Shown piece by piece: positions 1 to 5,025 of a stretch of 7,456 bases of DNA. A program made the translations under genes and the position numbers. This DNA is from JBJENW01 sp051880395 (lineage in GTDB: Bacteria > Bacillota > Clostridia > Lachnospirales > Lachnospiraceae): contig JBJENW010000325.1 of assembly GCA_051880395.1 (NCBI GenBank), positions 1 to 7,456 on the forward strand, read 5' to 3'. Within the stretch, counting starts at the first letter, position 1; the number at the start of each line of letters is the position of its first letter. The notes below the pieces were generated by a model. That model was not told the DNA's origin and made no database searches. It saw only the letters and a list, made by a program, of their open reading frames with translations.

Positions 1-160
1 TCCCCCCGGTTGAGATATTTTTCGCGTCCCGCCTTTTTCAAAGAGTAGTGGGGCCGATACAGTTTCGGGTAGCCAATAAAGTCCCGTCCGCACACTTACG
101 CTCATATAAAGCATAAATATGGAGCAGAAATAATAACATAAAATCGTTCATATATATTTT
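1..160. other. Left-edge region without a supported gene
   Basis: No recognisable gene lies here. The first 100 or so bases are clearly richer in G and C than the AT-rich stretch that follows (about 100-330), so a sequence junction near 100-120 is possible. Two short frames stay open to the window edge: about 36 codons on the plus strand ending near 113, and about 35 codons on the minus strand starting from an ATG at 105. Neither matches a family I recognise and neither has a convincing ribosome binding site. One of them could be the end of a gene lying outside the window. Confidence 0.4.
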
Positions 161-170
161 AATGAAAATA

Positions 171-181
171 TTGTATATAAT
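171..181 (+). promoter_or_regulatory. Putative promoter -10 and operator of the toxin-antitoxin operon
   Basis: A perfect TATAAT lies at 176-181, about 40 bases before the antitoxin start, within an AT-rich stretch. No good -35 hexamer is seen at 17 bases' spacing. The -10 sits inside an imperfect 12-base palindrome (ATTGTATATAAT, 170-181), the kind of site where a Phd/YefM antitoxin could bind and repress its own operon. The -10 is well supported by position; the operator role is inference. Confidence 0.45.
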
Positions 182-221
182 AGAGGTGAGGAGTATAATA
201 AAAGAAAAAGGAGTTGAGAAC

Positions 222-572
222 ATGGGTGCAACGTTATTAGATTTAACAGAAAGACTGGTTCCAATATCAGATTTTAGTCAGGGCAAGGCGGGAAAAATAT
301 TTAACGATGTAGCGGAAAATAATAATGAGTATATTGTGCTGAAGAATAATCAGCCAACTGCTGTACTGATTTCTGTAGATGAATACAGAGATACACAGAA
401 AAAGGTTGCTATGTTGGAAAAGCTGCTTGAAAAGATAGAAAATATAAGATTATTAAAACTTGCAGAAAGCAGAGCAAAAGATGCCACCACTTCTTTTGAA
501 ACGTTTGTGAATGAGCAGGGTTTTACCATGGAAGAATTAGAAAAATTGTCTGAAAGCGTGGAGATCGAATAA
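222..572 (+). CDS. Phd/YefM-type antitoxin of a type II toxin-antitoxin pair
   Basis: This is a small 116-residue protein of the Phd/YefM antitoxin type. Such proteins bind and neutralise the partner toxin with their C-terminal half and repress the operon with their N-terminal half. The start at 222 is chosen because AAGGAG lies at 208-213 with good spacing; an in-frame ATG at 162 has no ribosome binding site and lies before the likely -10. The N-terminal 60 residues carry the family pattern: an I-S-D-F segment, then a hydrophobic core with 'YIVLKNNQPTAVLISVDEY', where a short strand, a polar turn and a second strand are followed by the conserved D/E-E-Y. The C-terminal half is highly charged and helical, as expected for the toxin-wrapping part. 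It is slightly longer than typical family members (80-95 residues). The stop codon overlaps the toxin start by one base (TAATG), indicating translational coupling. Confidence 0.85.
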   Translation: MGATLLDLTERLVPISDFSQGKAGKIFNDVAENNNEYIVLKNNQPTAVLISVDEYRDTQKKVAMLEKLLEKIENIRLLKLAESRAKDATTSFETFVNEQGFTMEELEKLSESVEIE

Positions 573-928
573 TGGCGTGGGAAATACGAATTTCAGAGGA
601 AGCCAAAAAGGATTATAAAAAACTGGAAGGAAGTTTGCACAAGCAGGTATTGGCAGGTATTATAAAAGTATCGAAAGCACCTTTACCAAGTCCGAATGGA
701 TATGGAAAACCGCTTGGAAATAAAAATGGAAATAATTTAACTGGATTTTTCAAAATTAAGTATCGTGGAATAGAAATAAGAGTGGTTTATACGTTAGTAA
801 TCGATGAAATGGTCATGAATATTATTGTAATTTCCCAGAGAGACGATAATGGTTGTTATGAACAGGCAGCAAAATTATATGAGAAATATGGGAATGCTAT
901 TTTTCGTGACATCTTTGAAGAATTTTGA
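572..928 (+). CDS. RelE/ParE superfamily toxin
   Basis: This 118-residue protein matches the RelE/ParE toxin fold. It opens with 'WEIRISEEAKKDYKKL', the first strand and helix of the family. The middle has 'GFFKIKYRGIEIRVVYTL', the basic beta hairpin, and the end has 'VISQRDDNGCYEQAAK', the last strand and helix. Candidate active residues are Lys61, Lys63, Arg65, Arg70, Arg90 and Tyr96, in line with a RelE-like ribosome-dependent mRNA interferase. ParE-like gyrase poisoning cannot be excluded by eye. The start overlaps the antitoxin stop by one base, the standard antitoxin-first arrangement. The C-terminus is about 15-20 residues longer than minimal RelE proteins. Only 34 bases separate its stop from the downstream JetD-like gene, with no terminator between, so the three genes could share a transcript. 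The reading frame is intact. Confidence 0.85.
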   Translation: MAWEIRISEEAKKDYKKLEGSLHKQVLAGIIKVSKAPLPSPNGYGKPLGNKNGNNLTGFFKIKYRGIEIRVVYTLVIDEMVMNIIVISQRDDNGCYEQAAKLYEKYGNAIFRDIFEEF

Positions 929-962
929 TGACAGTAAAAATGGTACGAAAGCAGGTGGAATC

Positions 963-2243
963 GTGAGCGAAGAATGTCTGAGACAGGCAGTGACGTATTT
1001 TTCTCAACCGGGATTTCGACGGTTGTGGGAAGGCTTTCGGGAGCGATATGTCTCACTCGGGCGCGTGGGCGGAACGGTGACACTGCGCGGACTGAAAGAG
1101 GAAGAGCGGGATGTGCTGGAAGGCTTTTTGCAGAAGGACTGTCATCATAAAAAGTCGCTGACGGTCTCGGCGGAAACGATGGAAAAAGCACTGCGTCAGA
1201 CGAAATTTTCAGAAATCCCTCTGGAAGAACTGTTGTTTGCATTGTTTCCGGATGGAATGGTCTCGAAAAAAGAGCAAAAACAGAAAAGGCGAGATCAGAT
1301 AGAAACACATTTTGGAGAACTTCTGGAAATGGCCAGAGGAAGTGTGGCGGGCGACTGGTTTGAAACGGTATTAGAAGAAAAAAGCGGCGCGTATCTGTTG
1401 TTAAAGCAGGATGAAGCGTGCTCCTGGGAGTGGACGAAACAGAATCTTTCCCTTCTGTTTCGGGCGTTGAACAGCCTTCCGCGTCTGGAAAAAAAGCGTA
1501 TGCGGCTTCCGGTATTTGCCTCGCAGGTGAGTGGAAATCCGCACTTTTTTGATGAGGGAGGGAGGATGTTTCGGTATCTGCTCTATGGCATCTGTGGGGT
1601 GTGTGGGATTACATATCCGACCAGACAGGATGCCCAAACGCGTGCGGAACTGTTGTATCAGGCAGGCATTTTAAAAGATGATATTTCCAATTCAGTGACG
1701 TGTATCGGTATCCGTGCAAGGCACGAAAACGGAGAAGTGCACAAAGGAATACAAGGATTTTTGGAAGCAAAAGAGATGCTGCAGTTAAATCTGTTTCATC
1801 TCGGACAACTGAGCAGCGCCGAAAGCGTGCATAACCGTGTCTATGTTGTGGAAAACCCGTCGATTTTTCAAAAACTTGTGGAAGAAACGCAGGGGGAAGA
1901 GACGATCGTCTGCTCAAACGGGCAGCTTCGCCTGGCTGTGTTGATCTTGTTGGATCTTTTAGCGGAGTCCGGCAGTCCGTTGTTTTATTCCGGGGATTTT
2001 GATCCGGAAGGGCTTGCAATCGCGCAGAAATTAAAGGACCGGTATGGAGAGCAGCTGACCTTTTGGCACTATGAACGAGAAGATTATGAACAGGCAAAGT
2101 CGATGGAAGAAATCAGTGAGACACGGCTCAAACAGCTTTCACTTTTGACAGATCCGGTCTTGCGGGAGATCGGAGAGCGGATGGAAGAAGAGAAAGTGGC
2201 CGGGTATCAGGAGAATCTGTTGGAGCGTCTGTTGATCTTGTAA
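963..2243 (+). CDS. jetD: JetD-like Toprim nuclease subunit (TIGR02679/DUF2399), type II Wadjet
   Basis: This 426-residue protein resembles the TIGR02679 family, the JetD subunit of type II Wadjet systems, in which an SMC-like complex (JetA, JetB, JetC) recognises plasmids and JetD cuts them. The GTG start at 963 is chosen because AGGTGG lies at 953-958; an in-frame ATG at 849 would overlap the toxin by 80 bases and has no ribosome binding site. The N-terminal and middle part (about 1-285) fits the family's DUF3323-type region, including 'GNPHFFDEG' (191-199). The C-terminal part (about 290-426) is Toprim-like (DUF2399). It has the acidic residue in 'VVENP' (Glu297) and the DxD of 'GDFDPEG' (Asp345, Asp347), the usual metal-binding set, so the nuclease site appears intact. 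No JetA, JetB or JetC lies within the window. The family call is from recognition of motifs, not a search. Confidence 0.75.
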   Translation: MSEECLRQAVTYFSQPGFRRLWEGFRERYVSLGRVGGTVTLRGLKEEERDVLEGFLQKDCHHKKSLTVSAETMEKALRQTKFSEIPLEELLFALFPDGMVSKKEQKQKRRDQIETHFGELLEMARGSVAGDWFETVLEEKSGAYLLLKQDEACSWEWTKQNLSLLFRALNSLPRLEKKRMRLPVFASQVSGNPHFFDEGGRMFRYLLYGICGVCGITYPTRQDAQTRAELLYQAGILKDDISNSVTCIGIRARHENGEVHKGIQGFLEAKEMLQLNLFHLGQLSSAESVHNRVYVVENPSIFQKLVEETQGEETIVCSNGQLRLAVLILLDLLAESGSPLFYSGDFDPEGLAIAQKLKDRYGEQLTFWHYEREDYEQAKSMEEISETRLKQLSLLTDPVLREIGERMEEEKVAGYQENLLERLLIL

Positions 2244-2246
2244 TAA

Positions 2247-2300
2247 AAAACTCCGTTAGCTGAACAGTCGTTTTCAGTCTAACGGAGTTTTCGTTTTTTT
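2247..2300. terminator. Strong bidirectional terminator between convergent genes
   Basis: A perfect 13-bp stem pairs 2247-2259 (AAAACTCCGTTAG) with 2279-2291 (CTAACGGAGTTTT). It is extended inward by a five-bp CTGAA/TTCAG stem (2260-2264 with 2273-2277). A T-run (2294-2300) follows on the plus strand, and an A-run at 2245-2250 gives a U-tract on the minus strand. It therefore ends the JetD-like gene and the transporter gene read toward it. Confidence 0.92.
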
Positions 2301-2312
2301 ATGATTTTCATT

Positions 2313-3587
2313 TTAAACTCCCAATGCGTGAAACAATTTTGGAACCGAAGAGGATAATGCGGATACCGTCATAAACAGGACGAAAATGTAGCTGATCGTC
2401 ATACAGATGCGAAGAGCTGTCGGTGCTTTGTATCCTTTGTTGACATCTTTTCTCCAGAGAAGAAGCAGGATAAAAAATCCACCTACCGGAGTGGCAATGG
2501 AGGTTGCTACGTTTGCCATTAAGATGAGCTGTGTTGGTGAGCCGCCATAGCTGTAGCAGACGATCATTGCAAAGAGCAAACAGAGCAGACAGCCGATGCG
2601 GACAAACTTTGTTTCTAAGCCGACGTCTTTGTTAAAGCCCGCTCCGAGTAGTACCATGCCTCTCTGGGTATTGGCCAGCAGGGAAGAAAAACCTGCGCCA
2701 ACCAGTGCGACTCCCATGATATATTTTGCAGCTTTTCCCATGATCGGAACCAACATTTCTGCCAGCTGGGCCGGGGAAGTAATGCTTTTTCCCTGTGGAT
2801 GTAAGACAACAGCGCCGACGAGAATGATCGCGCCTGAGATCAGTACAACACTGATGACATGTACCAGAGCATCGGTAAACATGACACCGTTGAACAGATC
2901 CTCTTTTTTCCATTTTTTCTCTTTCCCGAGATAGGTTGCATAGATTCCGGCTGTGATGGCGGCATTCGTTGAGATAAAGGCAAGAGCGGTTGCCAGGCTT
3001 CCGTCAGGAATCTGAAATCCAACCAGACCTTTTCCAAGTTCAGAAGCATCCGGTCCGCCTACACCGATGAGGGTGGCATAAAAGGCCAAAATCATGATCG
3101 CGATACATACGGTGATGAGTTTTTCCACTTTCGAGTATACATTTTTGGCAAAATAGCAGTATAGAACGATTGCGATCATGATCAGTGAACCGAGTTTCCA
3201 GTTGATGCCAAAGATCAGGTTCATTCCGGCTCCTGTACCGGAGATATTTCCCATTGTAAAAAACAGACAGGAAAGGAATACGGCAATGCCGACAATGCCG
3301 GATGCCACCGGACCATAATAGTGCCGGATGGCATGAATGGTAGGCATTTCTGTTACGATCGCCAGACGGTTTGTCGTCATCATAAATGTGATGCCCATAA
3401 AAATGATTGGAAGGATCAGCCAGATCAGGGAATAGCCATAATCTGCTCCGATCATCGCGGAAGTGGTCACAGCGCCCGGGCCGATCACAATGCCCGTAGC
3501 AATCAGGCCGGGACCAACTCTTTTTACAAGATCTTTTAACGGGAGACGTTTGACGTCTTCTCCGATGACTTTTTCTTCACTACTCAT
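2313..3587 (-). CDS. Nramp-fold membrane transporter lacking canonical metal-site motifs
   Basis: A 424-residue integral membrane protein with about 11 predicted membrane helices, of the Nramp branch of the APC (LeuT-fold) superfamily. The start at 3587 is supported by GGAGGG at 3593-3598. Helix 1 has 'VGPGLIATGIVIGPGAVTTS' (residues 24-43), which lines up with the Nramp helix-1 signature. However, the metal-binding D-P-G-N is replaced by G-P-G-A (36-39). In the helix-6 region (about 198-220) the usual M-P-H is absent; by-eye alignment puts Ile-Thr-Ala at 211-213. Canonical Nramp proteins bring in Mn2+ or Fe2+ with protons using the Asp, Asn and Met that are missing here, so a Mn2+ role is doubtful. 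It is the second gene after a DHDPS-family enzyme, separated by 121 bases without an obvious promoter, which suggests an operon and perhaps an organic or otherwise unusual substrate. Confidence 0.8.
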   Translation of the reverse strand: MSSEEKVIGEDVKRLPLKDLVKRVGPGLIATGIVIGPGAVTTSAMIGADYGYSLIWLILPIIFMGITFMMTTNRLAIVTEMPTIHAIRHYYGPVASGIVGIAVFLSCLFFTMGNISGTGAGMNLIFGINWKLGSLIMIAIVLYCYFAKNVYSKVEKLITVCIAIMILAFYATLIGVGGPDASELGKGLVGFQIPDGSLATALAFISTNAAITAGIYATYLGKEKKWKKEDLFNGVMFTDALVHVISVVLISGAIILVGAVVLHPQGKSITSPAQLAEMLVPIMGKAAKYIMGVALVGAGFSSLLANTQRGMVLLGAGFNKDVGLETKFVRIGCLLCLLFAMIVCYSYGGSPTQLILMANVATSIATPVGGFFILLLLWRKDVNKGYKAPTALRICMTISYIFVLFMTVSALSSSVPKLFHALGV

Positions 3588-3604
3588 AATATCCCTCCAT
3601 ATAG

Positions 3605-3639
3605 ATGTACGTTCGCAAAGAAAGACTTTGCGGGTACAT
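3605..3639 (-). other. Inverted repeat in the leader of the transporter gene
   Basis: ATGTAC (3605-3610) plus CGCAAAG (3614-3620) pair with CTTTGCG (3626-3632) plus GTACAT (3634-3639), leaving a small internal loop and a five-base apical loop. The hairpin ends just upstream of the transporter's ribosome binding site (3593-3598). There is no U-run after it on the minus strand, so it does not look like a simple terminator. A role in translation control or mRNA stability is inference. Confidence 0.5.
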
Positions 3640-3645
3640 ATAGGC

Positions 3646-3678
3646 GGGAGGAGCAGATGGTCGATCGTGGCTCCTCCC
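3646..3678 (-). other. GC-rich intercistronic hairpin
   Basis: A perfect 9-bp stem pairs GGGAGGAGC (3646-3654) with GCTCCTCCC (3670-3678) around a 15-base loop. It lies between the enzyme gene's stop (3709) and the transporter gene's start. There is no U-tract on either side. Such intercistronic stems often protect the upstream mRNA segment from 3' decay or set different expression of the two genes; that role is inferred here. Confidence 0.6.
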
Positions 3679-3708
3679 AGACAGCAGAAGTAGGAAAAGT
3701 ACTTGTGA

Positions 3709-4680
3709 TTATTCGAACTGGCTCATATCAACTTTTGGAAGTTCGCTTCTTTCCAGTCCGAGAGCTACCCAGTCTTTTTCTTCCTGACTAAGCGGTAGAA
3801 CCGGTTTTCTCATCAGAGCATTTGAGAAAATGCCTCTCTGATACAGGGCTTCTTTCAGACGGGCATGTGCTTCTCCGGAAGGCTGACCGCCGCCGTAAAT
3901 GGCCTGTGAGATGTGATAGATCCGGTCGGACCAGTCCTGTGCTTCTTTCAGTGTATGTTTCTCCGGATGAGCGAATACTTCGCGAGCAGGGCAGATCAGC
4001 TCCGGAACGCATCCGGCAAATCCGATCAGTGCGCCGTCCATTCCAGGGAACCAGCTGACACAAAGGGTTTCATCATGGCAGGTAATGAGGGAAATATCCG
4101 GGCACTCCTGGCGAAGAAGTCTTACGTCATGCTCGTAGATGGAGGTGACACGGGTTCCCATCTTAATGCATTTTACATGATCGATTTCTTTGCACATCTT
4201 GATCAGAGTTTCTACCGGGTAAAAGGCTTTGCTGGTTGCCGGATACAAGTGAATGATGATGTCGATATCAGCGCCTTCTGCTACATCTTTTACATATTCG
4301 AAAGGTGCGTTTGGGTTCATACCGAATCTTAGCCACATATGAGGCGGCATCAGAAGAATGCCATCGGCGCCTGCTTCTTTGGCTTCTTTTGCCATTTCAA
4401 TCGATTCCTGTGTATTTTCGCAGTTGACACCGGAGATAATGGTCATAACATCGCCGCATTCTTCTGCACAAATTTCAACGACACGTTTTCTTTCGGCTCT
4501 GGTAAGTCCGGTGATTTCTCCGGTATGTCCGTTGCATACAAGGCCTTCGATTCCTTTTCCATAGAAGCTCTTGATCCAGCGGAGATATACGCGGAACTCT
4601 TTTTCATTGATCGAGTAGTCCTCGTTGAGCGGAACAGATACTGCAGGGAAGATTGTTTTAAATGTTTTTACTTTTGCCAT
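3709..4680 (-). CDS. Dihydrodipicolinate synthase/N-acetylneuraminate lyase family enzyme
   Basis: A 323-residue TIM-barrel Schiff-base lyase/synthase of the DapA/NanA superfamily. The start at 4680 is chosen because AAAGGAG lies at 4689-4695 with 8-base spacing; a longer in-frame start at 4722 lacks one. Visible family marks are the oxo-acid binding loop 'NGHTGE' (50-55), the catalytic Tyr146 at the end of a beta strand, the Schiff-base Lys173 in 'CIKMG', and the C-terminal 'RKPVLPLS'. The Tyr loop reads Y-P-A-T, not the usual Y-N-x-P, and the segment 'HMWLRFGMNPNAPFEY' (114-129) is longer than in lysine-pathway DapA. The locus (transporter plus LacI regulator) points to catabolism of a 2-oxo acid or sugar acid and not to lysine synthesis. 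The true substrate cannot be read from the sequence, so I give no gene symbol. It is the first gene of a minus-strand operon with the transporter. Confidence 0.85.
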   Translation of the reverse strand: MAKVKTFKTIFPAVSVPLNEDYSINEKEFRVYLRWIKSFYGKGIEGLVCNGHTGEITGLTRAERKRVVEICAEECGDVMTIISGVNCENTQESIEMAKEAKEAGADGILLMPPHMWLRFGMNPNAPFEYVKDVAEGADIDIIIHLYPATSKAFYPVETLIKMCKEIDHVKCIKMGTRVTSIYEHDVRLLRQECPDISLITCHDETLCVSWFPGMDGALIGFAGCVPELICPAREVFAHPEKHTLKEAQDWSDRIYHISQAIYGGGQPSGEAHARLKEALYQRGIFSNALMRKPVLPLSQEEKDWVALGLERSELPKVDMSQFE

Positions 4681-4751
4681 AATGATTTCTCCTTTCATAC
4701 ACTTGACAGATACCTCTTCCACAGCATCGCGCGCCTGCCGGTGAAGTTTTC

Positions 4752-4765
4752 TGCAATCGTTTGTT
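4752..4765. promoter_or_regulatory. LacI-type operator 1, downstream of the enzyme promoter
   Basis: TGCAATCGTTTGTT is an imperfect palindrome around a central CG, matching the general LacI-family operator pattern. Its centre lies about 16 bases inside the transcript started by the minus-strand promoter (4782-4810), a classic repression position. It shares its left half and core with the sites at 4827 and 4976. Confidence 0.55.
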
Positions 4766-4781
4766 TGTTCTTGATAGTTCT

Positions 4782-4810
4782 TTTATACCATTTTTATTTT
4801 GAAACGTCAA
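4782..4810 (-). promoter_or_regulatory. Sigma-A promoter of the enzyme-transporter operon
   Basis: On the minus strand, TTGACG (at 4805-4810) and TATAAA (at 4782-4787) are separated by exactly 17 bases, with a TGG before the -10 giving an extended -10. The predicted start near 4775 leaves a leader of about 95 bases to the gene start at 4680. Confidence 0.8.
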
Positions 4811-4826
4811 CAAAATGAGAAACATC

Positions 4827-4840
4827 TGCAATGTTTTGCA
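4827..4840. promoter_or_regulatory. LacI-type operator 2, upstream of the enzyme promoter
   Basis: TGCAATGTTTTGCA has perfect five-base arms (TGCAA/TTGCA). It is the same length as the sites at 4752 and 4976 but with GT in the centre where they have CG. Its centre is 75 bases from operator 1, about seven helical turns, with the promoter between them. That spacing would allow looping by a tetramer or joint binding. Confidence 0.45.
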
Positions 4841-4851
4841 CAAAAAGAGAG

Positions 4852-4885
4852 TTTGCACAACAAAAACGATGCTGTTTTGTGCAAA
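4852..4885. repeat. Inverted TTTGCACAA repeat in the divergent control region
   Basis: TTTGCACAA (4852-4860) and its exact reverse complement TTGTGCAAA (4877-4885) are separated by 16 bases. A further direct copy, TTTGCACAA, lies at 4835-4843 and overlaps operator 2. The shared octamer TGTGCAAA also occurs at 4974-4981. A regulatory role is likely given the placement between divergent promoters, but the binding protein is unknown. Confidence 0.55.
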
Positions 4886-4904
4886 TTTAATATAGATAAT
4901 GCTA

Positions 4905-4933
4905 TTGTCTGGAAACAATAGAGCGTTTATAAT
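4905..4933 (+). promoter_or_regulatory. Sigma-A promoter of the LacI-family regulator gene
   Basis: TTGTCT (4905-4910) and a perfect TATAAT (4928-4933) are 17 bases apart. Transcription would start near 4940, about 85 bases before the regulator's ATG at 5026. An inverted repeat CTATTGT/ACAATAG (4902-4908 with 4915-4921) covers the -35 hexamer. Confidence 0.8.
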
Positions 4934-4975
4934 AGAGGCAGAATAGAAACAACAAAGGAATGCTTTATGAATGTG

Positions 4976-4989
4976 TGCAAACGTTTGTA
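4976..4989. promoter_or_regulatory. LacI-type operator 3, in the regulator's leader
   Basis: TGCAAACGTTTGTA is palindromic around a central CG at 12 of 14 positions. It fits the classical LacI/CcpA-like operator shape and lies about 36-49 bases downstream of the predicted regulator transcription start, in the untranslated leader. This placement suggests self-repression and, with the other two sites, looping across the divergent region. Confidence 0.65.
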
Positions 4990-5025
4990 TTGCAGAGTGT
5001 ACATTCTCAAGAAAAGAGGGATAGT

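Noticed and set aside
162..221. Longer antitoxin start at 162
   Set aside because: No ribosome binding site, and the likely -10 hexamer (176-181) lies downstream of it; the ATG at 222 has AAGGAG.
849..962. Upstream ATG start for the JetD-like gene at 849
   Set aside because: It lies inside the toxin gene in another frame, has no ribosome binding site, and the added residues do not resemble the family; GTG at 963 has AGGTGG in front.
856..2097. Long minus-strand open frames opposite the JetD-like gene
   Set aside because: They are antisense to a recognised protein, have no family-like content and no ribosome binding sites.
2313..3587. Naming the transporter mntH
   Set aside because: The Nramp fold is recognisable, but the residues that bind manganese are missing, so the symbol would mislead.
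3709..4680. Naming the enzyme dapA or nanA
   Set aside because: It has the superfamily's catalytic Tyr and Lys, but the Tyr loop and gene context do not fit lysine synthesis, and no sialic acid genes are nearby.
3822..4818. Plus-strand open frames opposite the DHDPS-family gene
   Set aside because: They are shadows of the well-supported minus-strand gene; the apparent length comes from codon bias on the other strand.
4835..4885. CRISPR-like short repeats
   Set aside because: The TTTGCACAA copies are only nine bases, differ in orientation and spacing, and sit between promoters; there is no array structure.
4960..5025. Regulator start at 4960 or a leader peptide there
   Set aside because: The frame is continuous with the regulator and has no stop, so it is not a separate leader peptide; the family's N-terminus begins exactly at 5026 and the extension contains the operator-like palindrome.
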